A stretch of DNA of 56,086 bases, from NCBI GenBank assembly GCA_025455395.1, contig JALOMO010000027.1, forward strand, positions 1-56,086. The letters run 5' to 3'. The stretch is from Bacteroidales bacterium (GTDB lineage: Bacteria; Bacteroidota; Bacteroidia; Bacteroidales; VadinHA17). The notes below the pieces were generated by a model. The model saw nothing but the letters and a program-made list of their open reading frames with translations, did not search any database and was not told the origin of the DNA. Each line of letters starts with the position of its first letter. Within the stretch, counting starts at the first letter, position 1. The position numbers were made by a program, and so were the translations under genes. Below are positions 39,926 to 48,768 of this stretch, piece by piece.

Positions 39926-41425
39926 ATGAAACTATGGCTGCCTGCTTTAGTGATGATGGCATGTTTCTCATGTTGCAATGACAGGAATGAAAAGCTCTAT
40001 CCCGGGTCGCTGGTCTTTCCTGTACAACCTACCCAGGGAGTGAAGGAAGCCATGGCCGCACGAGTCGTTCCTCATCAGAGGCAGCTGGAGTGGCAACAGC
40101 TTGAGATGACTGCCTTCCTGCATTTTTCGGTAAACACTTTTACTGACAGGGAGTGGGGTGCCGGTGACGAGTCACCGGCCCTGTTCAATCCTGTGTCTCT
40201 TGACACCGACCAGTGGGTAAGAGTGCTGCAGGAGGCAGGAATGAAGATGGTTATTATAACGGCCAAGCATCACGACGGCTTCTGCCTCTGGCCAACAAAA
40301 ACGACGTCCCATTCTGTGGCCTCAAGCCCATGGAAGGAAGGGAAGGGCGATGTGATCAGGGAGCTTAAGGATGCATGTGATAAATACGGCATGAAGTTCG
40401 GCGTTTACCTCTCTCCATGGGACAGAAATGCGGAGAGCTACGGCAATTCTCCTGCTTACAACCGTTTCTACATCGAGCAGCTCACAGAACTGCTCACATG
40501 GTATGGCAAAGTAGACGAGGTGTGGTTTGACGGTGCCAACGGCGAGGGCCCTGACGGTCGCACACAGATATATGACTGGCAGGCTTTCTATGACCTCATC
40601 CGTAAGCTGCAGCCTGACGCTGTGACGGCTATTATGGGTGAAGATGTGAGATGGGTTGGTACTGAATCAGGTTACGGACGTGAAACAGAATGGAGCGTGA
40701 CTGCCCTTGCCCCCGGCGGTACCACGGAGAGCCTTGCCATAAACGAATCGCTGGGGATAGATGCCATGTCACGCGATCTGGGCAGCAGCGAACTTCTGCA
40801 AAAGGCAGGAAGTGTGTACTGGTACCCTGCCGAAGTCGATGTCTCGATCCGCCCGGGATGGTTCTGGCATGCATCACAGGACAGCCTGGTCAAGGATGTT
40901 GAAAAACTTATCGATATATATTTCAGCTCTGTCGGACGCAATGCCGTGCTGCTCCTGAATGTGCCTCCTGACAACCGCGGGCTTATTCATGAAAATGATA
41001 TCAGAAGCCTTCTTGGAATGAGAGCATGGCTTGATGACCTGTATGGCACCGACCTGCTCAAAGGCTCACGACCTTATGGCCGGGGAGCCTCTAATGCAAC
41101 TGATGGTGACAATACTACTTCATGGAGCCCGAAACGATCATATGTGGCCTCATTCGTGCCTGCAATAGTTGCCAGGTTCGATGTGGCCATGCTGCAGGAG
41201 GATATAACCAGGGGCCAAAGGGTGGAGAAATTCGTTATTGAAGCACGCTCAGACAATCAGTGGGACACAATTGCCACAGGTACAACCATTGGATATAAGA
41301 GGCTTTTGCGGTTTCCTCCGGTGAAAGCGGATGAGATAAGACTCTCAATAACCTCCTCAAGGGCGATGCCTCACATAAGTACTTTCGCTCTCTTCCTGTC
41401 TCCTGAAAACGAAAGTGAGGATTAA
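39926..41425 (+). CDS. Alpha-L-fucosidase, GH29, lipoprotein
   Basis: 499 residues. A signal peptide with Cys13, Cys16 and Cys17 suggests a lipoprotein. The GH29 barrel includes LHFSVNTFTDREWG (65-78), ITAKHHDGFCLW (111-122), KFGVYLSPWDRN (157-168) and EVWFDGANGEG (198-208), in which Asp202 fits the catalytic nucleophile. The C-terminal about 120 residues form a beta-rich domain of F5/8-type-C character (RPYGRGASNATDGDNTTSWSP). It removes terminal fucose from glycans outside the cytoplasm. No SusC/SusD pair lies nearby, so it is not in a classical polysaccharide utilisation locus. Confidence 0.92.
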   Translation: MKLWLPALVMMACFSCCNDRNEKLYPGSLVFPVQPTQGVKEAMAARVVPHQRQLEWQQLEMTAFLHFSVNTFTDREWGAGDESPALFNPVSLDTDQWVRVLQEAGMKMVIITAKHHDGFCLWPTKTTSHSVASSPWKEGKGDVIRELKDACDKYGMKFGVYLSPWDRNAESYGNSPAYNRFYIEQLTELLTWYGKVDEVWFDGANGEGPDGRTQIYDWQAFYDLIRKLQPDAVTAIMGEDVRWVGTESGYGRETEWSVTALAPGGTTESLAINESLGIDAMSRDLGSSELLQKAGSVYWYPAEVDVSIRPGWFWHASQDSLVKDVEKLIDIYFSSVGRNAVLLLNVPPDNRGLIHENDIRSLLGMRAWLDDLYGTDLLKGSRPYGRGASNATDGDNTTSWSPKRSYVASFVPAIVARFDVAMLQEDITRGQRVEKFVIEARSDNQWDTIATGTTIGYKRLLRFPPVKADEIRLSITSSRAMPHISTFALFLSPENESED

Positions 41426-41507
41426 AAAAGGTTGCCACGCATCACAAGGGCAAAATGGTACATTTCTTGTATTACTCCAACGGGTAAACATTTAAAAATA
41501 ATTACAT

Positions 41508-42068
41508 ATGAAAGTACTGGCAATAATAGCCATCTCCTTGCTGCTACCAGTGGCGGGTATGGCACAGTATGATGAACCTCTTGCAAAAGAGGATAAAAAG
41601 GCACTGAAGAAGCAGGAGAAGGAGATGTTCGAAAAGATGCTTATTGTTAATACCTCAGAGTCTATAAAGGCCAGATATTTTGTCCTTAAGGCTGACGAGA
41701 TAAGGGGACGCGGTGGAAACCTCATAAATGTAAATTCAAGTATAAACTTCGTAGCCGTTGAAGGCGAAGAGGCATATGTGCAGATGGGGTCGGAATCAGG
41801 ACTGGGTTACAATGGTGTAGGAGGTATAACAATTAAAGGTAAGATTGCCTCATTCAAGGTTGAGCAGAAGGGAAAGCACAAAACATATAACATTGTAATG
41901 CAAACGGTCTCCTCTTCTGGCAGCCTGACGATCATGATGAATATAAATGCTACCGGCGAGATGGCCTCTGCAGTGGTATCATCAAACTGGGGCGGACGTG
42001 TCGAATTCAGCGGATATCTTGTTCCTTTGCAGGGATCAAAGATATACAAGGGGTCTGAGACCTTCTGA
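41508..42068 (+). CDS. DUF4251 secreted protein
   Basis: 186 residues with a signal peptide (about 1-19, ending GMAQ). A Lys/Glu-rich helix (23-45, KEDKKALKKQEKEMFEKM) is followed by an all-beta domain with short strands and a Gly-rich centre (QMGSESGLGYNGVGGITIKG). This layout is that of DUF4251, a Bacteroidetes envelope family of unknown function. It stands alone, with TACATTTC, one base off a -7 box, in the 82-base gap upstream. Confidence 0.75.
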   Translation: MKVLAIIAISLLLPVAGMAQYDEPLAKEDKKALKKQEKEMFEKMLIVNTSESIKARYFVLKADEIRGRGGNLINVNSSINFVAVEGEEAYVQMGSESGLGYNGVGGITIKGKIASFKVEQKGKHKTYNIVMQTVSSSGSLTIMMNINATGEMASAVVSSNWGGRVEFSGYLVPLQGSKIYKGSETF

Positions 42069-42169
42069 CAGCAAACAGAGACATATAAAGGAGCATACTA
42101 AAATCGATGGCATCATGCCCTGAGGTAGATTCTATCCGTGTAGTCAAGCCTGCATGGGACAGAGGAAGG

Positions 42170-42766
42170 TTACCGACGTCCATTCTTTGACATTCGGGTC
42201 ATCAGCCAGCCACGCTGCCGTTCCTCCTCCGATTTATGGAAAATATCCCTGTTGACATACTTGATGGCCTCAACTGTATATAATGCACGGGGATTGTTCT
42301 TATTGATGATACTGAGAACATCCTTAATCATGCTCCGGCGAACGATAAGATATATCACAGCCACTTCACCGTCAATTCCTTCTGCCCTGACCGAAGTGAC
42401 CCCATACCCTTTTTCCCTGAGCTCGTTGATAAGATTGGTTGCGTCTTTGCGTGTGATGACTCTTACCATTTCATGGCCAATAGCCAGTTTCTCCTCGATA
42501 AGCATCCCAATGAAGTTCCCGGAAGCAAATCCGGCGGCGTATGCGACATAGCACACCCAGTTATCAAGATTCTGCATGATACGGCTTATGGCAATGATCC
42601 ATATCAGAACCTCAACGAAACCAACCAGCGGGGCGATATGTCGCATGCCCTTTGTAACGAAGATGATCCTCAGAGTTCCCAATGAAACGTCAATGATTCG
42701 TGCCACAAAGATGAAAAGGGGCAACAGTATGAAGGTAAATACCTCCGAGTTGATGAATTCCGACAT
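42170..42766 (-). CDS. UPF0316/DUF2179 membrane protein
   Basis: 198 residues. Three membrane segments (about 10-30, 40-62, 70-90) are followed by a cytoplasmic DUF2179 domain (about 95-170, VRVITRKDATNLINELREKGYGVTSVRAEG), a small alpha-beta fold likely to bind a ligand. The N-terminal SLGTLRIIFVTKG is typical of the UPF0316 group. Function is unknown. The C-terminus is basic (MTRMSKNGRR). Its gene is divergent from the CapA-like gene. Confidence 0.85.
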   Translation of the reverse strand: MSEFINSEVFTFILLPLFIFVARIIDVSLGTLRIIFVTKGMRHIAPLVGFVEVLIWIIAISRIMQNLDNWVCYVAYAAGFASGNFIGMLIEEKLAIGHEMVRVITRKDATNLINELREKGYGVTSVRAEGIDGEVAVIYLIVRRSMIKDVLSIINKNNPRALYTVEAIKYVNRDIFHKSEEERQRGWLMTRMSKNGRR

Positions 42767-42801
42767 AATTGGAGTAATGCTTACAGTTGCTAAGATATGA
42801 C

Positions 42802-42809
42802 TATTTTTG
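42802..42809 (+). promoter_or_regulatory. Bacteroidetes -7 box TATTTTTG
   Basis: An exact TAnnTTTG match 26 bases before the CapA-like gene. Confidence 0.4.
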
Positions 42810-42835
42810 GAACGGGTAATTCAATAACCTGACAC

Positions 42836-43969
42836 ATGAGAAGAGCTAACCGATCATTTTCACTTGCAGCAGCCTTCCTTCCCTGTATGCTCGTTGCACA
42901 ACAGCCTGACACTGTCATCACACTTCTCTTTGCCGGTGATATCATGTGTCACGAGATGCAGCTTTCATCAGCACTTGATGATTCAACCGGCAGTTACAGC
43001 TTTGATGATGTCTTTGGTTATATAGCCCCGATCATCAGTGAGGCAGACATAGCCATTGGAAATCTTGAGGTAACACTTGGAGGCGCTCCCTATACCGGTT
43101 ATCCGGCCTTCAGTGCACCTGATGCTCTGGCAGCGTCATGCCAGAAAGCCGGGTTTGATATCCTTGTTACCGCCAACAACCACAGCGCTGATCGAAGGAG
43201 TACAGGCATTACCCGTACCTTAAAGGTTCTTGACAGCCTAGGTATACCTCACACCGGAACGTGGGTGAGCAGTGCAGCCCGTGACACTCTGTCTCCTCTG
43301 ATGATATCAGAGAACGGTATACGTATTGCCATCATCAACTATACTTACGGCACCAATGGCATTGTGGTCAACCCTCCGCCGGTAGTGGCTTATATTGATA
43401 CCCTGCGCATCGCCGGTGATGTCATAAAAGCAAGGGAGAAAAATGCAGACATAAAAATAGTCTTCGTTCACTGGGGTAATGAGTATGACACTCTACCCTC
43501 CCCTGCGCAAAAGAAGACGGCACAGGCAATCTTCCGCGCTGGCGCTGATATGATAATCGGATCACATCCTCATGTCATTCAACCAATGACTTATCTGACA
43601 GACTCATCAGGTGTGTCACGCCCGGTGGTTTGGTCTATGGGCAATTTCGTCTCAAACCAGCGCCGCAGAAGAACAGACGGAGGAGCAATGACAAGGTTCG
43701 AACTCACGAAGAGCAACGGTGAAGTAAAAGTAACCTCCTCAGGCTACATGCTTACCTGGGTTTATACTCCGACGATCAACGGCAAAAGACAATTCCGGAT
43801 TCTACCCTGCTCAGTGTATGAGGGTAATCCGGAATTCTTCCAGTCTCCCTCAGATTACACAGCAATGAAGTTGTTTTTAAATGACGCTCGCAGACTGCTG
43901 TACGAATCAAATATCGGGTTCAGGGAACTGATAAATGCAGGTGATAGCTGGATTGAGGTGGCCAGATAG
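42836..43969 (+). CDS. CapA/PgsA-like metallophosphoesterase-fold protein, secreted
   Basis: 377 residues with a signal peptide (about 1-21). Metallophosphatase-like motifs appear in order: FAGDIMCH (33-40), IGNLEVTLGG, TANNHSADR, VFVHWGNEYD, GSHPHVIQP and WSMGNFVSNQ. This is the PGA_cap family. CapA takes part in poly-gamma-glutamate capsule production in Bacillus, but no capB/capC neighbours exist here, so it is more likely a stand-alone envelope hydrolase. Confidence 0.88.
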   Translation: MRRANRSFSLAAAFLPCMLVAQQPDTVITLLFAGDIMCHEMQLSSALDDSTGSYSFDDVFGYIAPIISEADIAIGNLEVTLGGAPYTGYPAFSAPDALAASCQKAGFDILVTANNHSADRRSTGITRTLKVLDSLGIPHTGTWVSSAARDTLSPLMISENGIRIAIINYTYGTNGIVVNPPPVVAYIDTLRIAGDVIKAREKNADIKIVFVHWGNEYDTLPSPAQKKTAQAIFRAGADMIIGSHPHVIQPMTYLTDSSGVSRPVVWSMGNFVSNQRRRRTDGGAMTRFELTKSNGEVKVTSSGYMLTWVYTPTINGKRQFRILPCSVYEGNPEFFQSPSDYTAMKLFLNDARRLLYESNIGFRELINAGDSWIEVAR

Positions 43970-43987
43970 CAGTGAACGGATTATTTA

Positions 43988-43995
43988 TATCTTTG
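43988..43995 (+). promoter_or_regulatory. Bacteroidetes -7 box TATCTTTG
   Basis: An exact TAnnTTTG match 19 bases before the transporter gene. Confidence 0.4.
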
Positions 43996-44014
43996 CCTTA
44001 TCATATCTGATTTC

Positions 44015-44725
44015 ATGGAGGGGTCAATCTTACTTCTTAGCGGTACAGCAGTAACAATAGGGTTTGTTCATACTCTTATTGGTCCTGACCATTATCTGCC
44101 TTTCATTGTTATGGGTGAAGCCAGAAAATGGAGTATCCGTAAAACTTTATTCATTACATTCCTCTGCGGTCTCGGACATGTCCTCAGCTCGGTGATTGTG
44201 GGCTTCATCGGTATTGCGGCAGGATTATCCCTTTCAAGACTTGAGTTCTTTGAGTCATTCAGGGGAAATATTGCAGCATGGGTGCTTATTAGTTTTGGAC
44301 TTGTGTATACCCTTATCAGCTTACGAAGCCTATACCGTAAAAGGAAACATGCACATCTGCACAGTCACACTGACAGCATTGTTCATGAACATGAACATGA
44401 TCATTTCAGCGGACACTCACACATCCACCTTTCTGACAGGAAGAATCTTACCCCATGGATTCTCTTCCTGATATTTGTCCTCGGTCCATGTGAACCTCTG
44501 ATACCTTTGCTTATGTATCCGGCCGCAGAGAATAATTTTAGTGGTGTTGTCCTGGTCTCTGCACTCTTTTCTGTCGCTACAATAGGCACAATGATGGCGG
44601 TGGTGCTGGCGTTCAGGCTTGGACTTAGCCATATTAACATGAAGCCCGTAGAACGCTATGTAAATGTCATTGCCGGCTCCACAATTGTCGTTTCAGGACT
44701 GGCTATACAACTCCTCGGACTCTGA
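44015..44725 (+). CDS. UreH/SafE-like nickel or cobalt transporter with His-rich loop
   Basis: 236 residues, six membrane segments. TM1 carries VHTLIGPDHYLPF (His19, Asp25, His26), a version of the HxxxxDH metal signature of nickel/cobalt transporters. LCGLGHVLSSV and GPCEPLIPLL follow in later helices. The central cytoplasmic loop (about 110-140) holds about 13 His residues in HxH and HEHEHDH patterns, fit for metal binding. No urease or hydrogenase genes adjoin it, so the use of the metal is unknown. Confidence 0.8.
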   Translation: MEGSILLLSGTAVTIGFVHTLIGPDHYLPFIVMGEARKWSIRKTLFITFLCGLGHVLSSVIVGFIGIAAGLSLSRLEFFESFRGNIAAWVLISFGLVYTLISLRSLYRKRKHAHLHSHTDSIVHEHEHDHFSGHSHIHLSDRKNLTPWILFLIFVLGPCEPLIPLLMYPAAENNFSGVVLVSALFSVATIGTMMAVVLAFRLGLSHINMKPVERYVNVIAGSTIVVSGLAIQLLGL

Positions 44726-44822
44726 CTGAGGTAACAGGGCATTCGGTCTTTGTGCAAAAAGAAGGTCTGAGGTTGTTTCATATCTCTGGCAAACAGAGGA
44801 TCATAAAGACAAATAATATTAG

Positions 44823-44830
44823 TAGTTTTG
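44823..44830 (+). promoter_or_regulatory. Bacteroidetes -7 box TAGTTTTG
   Basis: An exact TAnnTTTG match. It overlaps the first in-frame ATG at 44828, which supports the start at 44846 for the next gene. Confidence 0.4.
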
Positions 44831-44845
44831 CCAAAATTTCAATTG

Positions 44846-45511
44846 ATGAGTTTCGATTACAATACACAGCGGAAAAGGATGGCCCTGCCAGAATATGGAA
44901 GGAATGTTCTGAAGATGATAGAGCATATCAAAACTATAGAGGATACGGAAGAAAGAAACAGGGCTGCCCGCACGGTTATACAGATAATGGGAAATCTGAA
45001 TCCTAACCTCAGGGATGTTACTGATTTCAGGCACAAGCTCTGGGATCATCTGATGATAATTGCTGATTTTGACCTGACAGTCGACTCTCCTTATACTCCC
45101 CCTGACAGGAACAAACTAAATGCCAAGCCAAACAGGGTGCCATACCACAACGGCGAGACAAAATACGCTCATTATGGCCAGATAGTACCTTCCCTTATAG
45201 AGGCTGCAGCTGCCATGGACGATGGAGAGGAGAAAGACTATCTTACAACCCTCATCCTTAACCAGATGAAGAAAGATTATCTCACCTGGAATAAGGCACA
45301 GGTTGCAGATGAACTAATAATCAGAGATCTCTCTGACATTTCCGGAGGACGCCTGAAGGTCCCTGAGAACTTCAGGATGGCAGACATAAAAGAGCTACTT
45401 GTACAACCTAAAAGCAAAACACAGCAGGGAAGGTATCAGGGAAGGCCGCAGGATAAGTATATGGGCAGGTCAGGAAAGATGGGAAAGAAAAAACATAAAA
45501 ACGGCCACTAG
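44846..45511 (+). CDS. DUF4290 protein
   Basis: 221 residues from the ATG at 44846. The sequence DYNTQRKRMALPEYGRNV with RDVTDFRHKLWDHL, then NRVPYHNGETKYAHYG, is characteristic of DUF4290, a conserved cytoplasmic Bacteroidetes family of unknown function. The last about 35 residues are a Lys/Gly/Arg-rich disordered tail that might bind RNA or ribosomes, which is inference. RidA starts four bases after its stop. Confidence 0.85.
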   Translation: MSFDYNTQRKRMALPEYGRNVLKMIEHIKTIEDTEERNRAARTVIQIMGNLNPNLRDVTDFRHKLWDHLMIIADFDLTVDSPYTPPDRNKLNAKPNRVPYHNGETKYAHYGQIVPSLIEAAAAMDDGEEKDYLTTLILNQMKKDYLTWNKAQVADELIIRDLSDISGGRLKVPENFRMADIKELLVQPKSKTQQGRYQGRPQDKYMGRSGKMGKKKHKNGH

Positions 45512-45515
45512 AACT

Positions 45516-45899
45516 ATGAACATTACCTCAGTAAACACATATGATGCTGCACTGCCGGGAGGTCATTACTCTCAGGCAGTAGTAGTGGGGAATATTATTT
45601 TCGTATCAGGTCAGCTACCCGTCAAACCTCTGACAGGCGACAAGTTGGAGGACGACATAAGTGAACAGACCCTTCAGGCACTAAATAATGTTTTAAATAT
45701 TGTCAAGGCTGCAGGAGGCGATATCACCACCATTGCCAGGACCACCATTTACACTGTCGATGTAAAACACTGGGAGGAGATAAACAGGGTTTATGCCTCA
45801 TTTTTTGGCCCTGTTAAGCCGGCCCGGTCAATCCTCACCGTTGCAGGTCTCCATCATGGCTTCCTCGTGGAGATTGAGGCAGTAGCCTTCACTCTATAA
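45516..45899 (+). CDS. ridA: RidA family enamine/imine deaminase
   Basis: 127 residues from the ATG at 45516; upstream in-frame starts lie inside DUF4290. Family motifs are ALPGGHYSQAVVVGNIIFVSGQLP-like at the N-terminus (Gly-Gly in place of the usual Gly-Pro), the central ALNNVLNIVKAAGGD, and the end PARSILTVAGLHHGFLVEIEAVA. The substrate-binding Arg of classic RidA (in PARS) and the Glu in VEIEA are present. It clears reactive enamine intermediates from amino-acid metabolism. Confidence 0.93.
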   Translation: MNITSVNTYDAALPGGHYSQAVVVGNIIFVSGQLPVKPLTGDKLEDDISEQTLQALNNVLNIVKAAGGDITTIARTTIYTVDVKHWEEINRVYASFFGPVKPARSILTVAGLHHGFLVEIEAVAFTL

Positions 45900-45902
45900 T
45901 AT

Positions 45903-45915
45903 TGACACTTTGTCA
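45903..45915. promoter_or_regulatory. Inverted repeat TGACA-CTT-TGTCA upstream of grpE
   Basis: A perfect 5-base inverted repeat 57 bases before grpE. It includes the TTGACA at 45902-45907, and TATTAT follows 15 bases later, so it overlaps a plausible promoter. A candidate heat-shock control site. Confidence 0.45.
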
Positions 45916-45972
45916 TGTTTGTTATTATGGCCGGCATTTTGTTAAAAGGCCAATAGTAAAAATCTTTCTATC

Positions 45973-46563
45973 ATGGTGAAAAAGAAGAGTCACGAAGAGA
46001 GTCATAACGAGTCTGTATCAGGAGATAATAGTGCTGTAAACAAGACGGCTACGGAGGCAGATGCCACAGAAACGAATGCCGCCACTGAGGAGGGCTCACC
46101 TGCAGGTGAAAATGTACAAATTGATGAACTAAAAGTAAAACTGACAGAAATGCAGGATAAATACCTGCGTCTCTCAGCAGAATTTGACAACTACAGAAAG
46201 AGGACTCTGCGTGAAAAAATTGAACTGACCAAAGCTGCAGGAGAAGGTGTTTTGGTAACCATCCTGCCGGTCATTGATGATTTTGACAGGGCTATGAATT
46301 CTTTACGTGATACTGAAAACTGTACTGCCGTTAAGGAAGGCCTTCAGCTTATCTATAATAAGATGGGCGACTTCCTGAGGCAAAACGGCGTCAGCCAGAT
46401 GGATGTACTTGATACACCTTTCAATGCTGATATCCATGAAGCTGTCACCAACATTGCTGTTGAGGATGAGGCAAAAAAAGGAAAGGTTATTGATGTCATC
46501 GTGAAGGGATACATGCTCAATGATAAAGTGATCCGCTTCCCGAAAGTGGTCGTCGGAGAATAA
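45973..46563 (+). CDS. grpE: GrpE nucleotide exchange factor
   Basis: 196 residues. A low-complexity acidic/Thr-rich N-terminus (1-50) is followed by a coiled coil with LRLSAEFDNYRKRTLREK (about 65-82). The C-terminal beta-wing has FNADIHEAVTNIAVEDEAKKGKVIDVIVKGYMLNDKVIRFPKVVV-type sequence. It opens the DnaK nucleotide site to speed ADP release. dnaJ follows after 23 bases; dnaK itself is not in the window. Confidence 0.96.
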   Translation: MVKKKSHEESHNESVSGDNSAVNKTATEADATETNAATEEGSPAGENVQIDELKVKLTEMQDKYLRLSAEFDNYRKRTLREKIELTKAAGEGVLVTILPVIDDFDRAMNSLRDTENCTAVKEGLQLIYNKMGDFLRQNGVSQMDVLDTPFNADIHEAVTNIAVEDEAKKGKVIDVIVKGYMLNDKVIRFPKVVVGE

Positions 46564-46586
46564 GTAAGTAGCGGATAACCAAAAAG

Positions 46587-47735
46587 ATGTCGAAAAGAGA
46601 CTATTACGAAATACTGGGCTTAAATAAAAGCGCTTCCAAGGATGAGATAAAGAAGGCCTACAGAAAGCAGGCTATCAAGTATCATCCTGACAAGAACCCG
46701 GGCAATAAAGAGGCTGAGGAGAAATTCAAGGAGGCTGCCGAGGCTTACGAGGTTCTCAGTAATGATGAGAAGAGGGCGCGCTATGACCAGTTCGGACATG
46801 CGGGCCTGGGCAATAACATGGGCGGCGGCTTTGGTGGCGGCATGACTGTGGAGGACATCTTCTCCTCTTTCGGAGATATCTTTGGTGATGCTTTCGGCGG
46901 GGCTTTCGGCTCACGCAGGGGCGGAGGACGATCACGGCATGTAAACAAAGGAACAAATCTCAGGGTGAAGGTGAAGCTTACCCTGGAAGAGTTTGCAAAC
47001 GGCGCAGAGAAGAAGATCAAAGTAACAAAGTATGTTACCTGCAATACATGTCACGGCAGCGGTGCTGCCTCTGACAATGACGTGACAACATGTTCTGCAT
47101 GCAAGGGTACAGGTCATACCACAAGGGTTATGAACACTATCCTCGGGCAGATGCAAACCACCGCAGCATGCAATGTCTGCGGAGGTGAGGGCAAGGTAAT
47201 ATCTAAAAAATGTCATAAGTGTTACGGTGAGGGAATAACCCAGGCCGAGGAGGTCATCCCGCTTTCTATCCCTGCAGGCCTTTCTCCGGGAATGCAGCTG
47301 TCGGTCTCAGGCAAAGGAAATGCAGCCAGAAGAGGAGGCATGAACGGTGATCTTATCGTCCTTATTGAAGAAGAGCCGCACCAGGAATTAATACGTGAAG
47401 GTAACGATCTGATATACAATTTGTTTATCAGTATCCCTGACGCTATCCTGGGGACTAATGTTGAGGTGCCGACAATAGATGGAAGGGTGAGAATCAAAAT
47501 CGATCCGGGGACACAGGGTGGTAAGATACTTCGCCTGAGAGCCAAAGGATTGCCTGATGTCAACGGCTATGGCAGAGGTGACCTGCTTGTGAATGTCAAT
47601 GTCTGGATCCCAAAGAACCTCACCAGGGAAGAACAAAAGATTATTGAACAGTATCGCAGTTCAGCTACCTTTACCCCAAAACCAGATGCTGACGATAAAG
47701 GTTTTTTCGACAGGGTAAAGAACTACTTTTCCTGA
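46587..47735 (+). CDS. dnaJ: DnaJ co-chaperone
   Basis: 382 residues, complete type I architecture. The J-domain (1-70) has the HPD motif in [11 protein letters not shown] Gly/Phe-rich region (about 75-115) follows, then four zinc-binding repeats ([32 protein letters not shown]), then the substrate-binding C-terminal domains. It delivers unfolded protein to DnaK and stimulates ATP hydrolysis. It is co-transcribed with grpE and followed by a terminator. Confidence 0.97.
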   Translation: MSKRDYYEILGLNKSASKDEIKKAYRKQAIKYHPDKNPGNKEAEEKFKEAAEAYEVLSNDEKRARYDQFGHAGLGNNMGGGFGGGMTVEDIFSSFGDIFGDAFGGAFGSRRGGGRSRHVNKGTNLRVKVKLTLEEFANGAEKKIKVTKYVTCNTCHGSGAASDNDVTTCSACKGTGHTTRVMNTILGQMQTTAACNVCGGEGKVISKKCHKCYGEGITQAEEVIPLSIPAGLSPGMQLSVSGKGNAARRGGMNGDLIVLIEEEPHQELIREGNDLIYNLFISIPDAILGTNVEVPTIDGRVRIKIDPGTQGGKILRLRAKGLPDVNGYGRGDLLVNVNVWIPKNLTREEQKIIEQYRSSATFTPKPDADDKGFFDRVKNYFS

Positions 47736-47754
47736 TTGTTCACACGCTTCATTT

Positions 47755-47794
47755 AAGGGTTGACTGATGATATCCATTGTTGTCAACCTTTTTT
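47755..47794 (+). terminator. Intrinsic terminator after dnaJ
   Basis: The stem AAGGGTTGAC / GTCAACCTTT (one G-U pair) with a 16-base loop runs directly into a T-run, 20 bases after the dnaJ stop. Confidence 0.75.
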
Positions 47795-47795
47795 A

Positions 47796-47803
47796 TATAT
47801 TTG
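47796..47803 (+). promoter_or_regulatory. Bacteroidetes -7 box TATATTTG
   Basis: An exact TAnnTTTG match, 36 bases before the ABC ATPase start at 47839 and just after the dnaJ terminator. Confidence 0.5.
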
Positions 47804-47838
47804 AATTTCGCTTTCCAATAATTAAACCAGGAATAATC

Positions 47839-48765
47839 ATGCCCTTGTTCGAAGCACAGAATGTAACCAAGCGCTTTGCCACAATGACTGCGCTTGACGA
47901 CGTGAGCATAAGCGTCCCGCCTCAGAGTATTTACGGCCTTCTTGGGCCGAACGGTGCGGGTAAAACAACCCTTATCCGCATTATCAATCAGATTACTGCA
48001 CCCGACACGGGAAGGGTGCTCCTAAACGGCCAGCCAATAAAACCAGAGGATGTACTCAGGATAGGTTACCTCCCTGAAGAGCGCGGCCTGTACAAGAAAA
48101 TGAAGGTCGGTGAACAGGCCCTTTACCTTGCTCAGCTTAAGGGAGTCAACCGCACCGAAGCAATGCGCCGCCTGAAATACTGGTTCAAGAAACTTGAAAT
48201 AATTGACTGGTGGGATAAAAAGGTTGAAGAGCTGTCAAAGGGGATGCAACAGAAGGTACAGTTTGTCACCACCGTACTTCACGAACCGCAACTGCTCATC
48301 TTCGACGAACCCTTTACAGGTTTCGATCCCATAAACGTCAAAGTGCTCAAAAATGAAATACTGTACCTCCGCGAAAGAGGTGCAACAATTATTTTCTCAA
48401 CTCATAACATGGCTTCTGTTGAGGAATTATGTGATAATATCACCCTTATCAATAAAGCAAAGACTATACTTGAGGGAAGCGTTGAGAAGATACGCAATGA
48501 GTGGGCTGAAAATGAATTTGAGGTTGTCTTTGACGGAGAAGTCAATCTCACGGGTAATTCTCACTTCTCATTAATCAGATCATCATATGAAGGCGGCAAG
48601 AGTCTTGTCAGGGTCAAGTCTGCAGACGGAGGTGACACCAATGAGATAATTAAGACAATGACGGCATCAGGCAGGGTTATCTCTTTCAACCCGGCGCTGC
48701 CTTCAATGAATGATATTTTTATCAAGGTTGTTGAAACAAAAAACAGGGAAGCTTCCAATAACTAA
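47839..48765 (+). CDS. ABC exporter ATP-binding protein, NatA-like
   Basis: 308 residues from the ATG at 47839; the ATG at 47767 lies in the terminator and promoter region. Walker A is GPNGAGKT (36-43). YLPEERGLY provides the Q-loop position, with Glu where Gln is usual. The signature is LSKGMQQKVQ, Walker B is LLIFDEPFTGFDP, and the H-loop is STHNM. The long C-terminal extension is typical of NatA. The permease gene starts after 3 bases. The pair resembles the NatAB sodium exporters, but the substrate is not shown. Confidence 0.9.
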   Translation: MPLFEAQNVTKRFATMTALDDVSISVPPQSIYGLLGPNGAGKTTLIRIINQITAPDTGRVLLNGQPIKPEDVLRIGYLPEERGLYKKMKVGEQALYLAQLKGVNRTEAMRRLKYWFKKLEIIDWWDKKVEELSKGMQQKVQFVTTVLHEPQLLIFDEPFTGFDPINVKVLKNEILYLRERGATIIFSTHNMASVEELCDNITLINKAKTILEGSVEKIRNEWAENEFEVVFDGEVNLTGNSHFSLIRSSYEGGKSLVRVKSADGGDTNEIIKTMTASGRVISFNPALPSMNDIFIKVVETKNREASNN

Positions 48766-48768
48766 GCC

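Noticed and set aside
39926..41425. Fucose utilisation operon around the GH29 gene
   Set aside because: The neighbours (DUF3052-like, DUF4251) have no sugar-related function and no transporter or fucose pathway genes are present.
45901..45972. CIRCE operator before grpE
   Set aside because: The TTAGCACTC/GAGTGCTAA arms are absent; only the short TGACA/TGTCA repeat is present.
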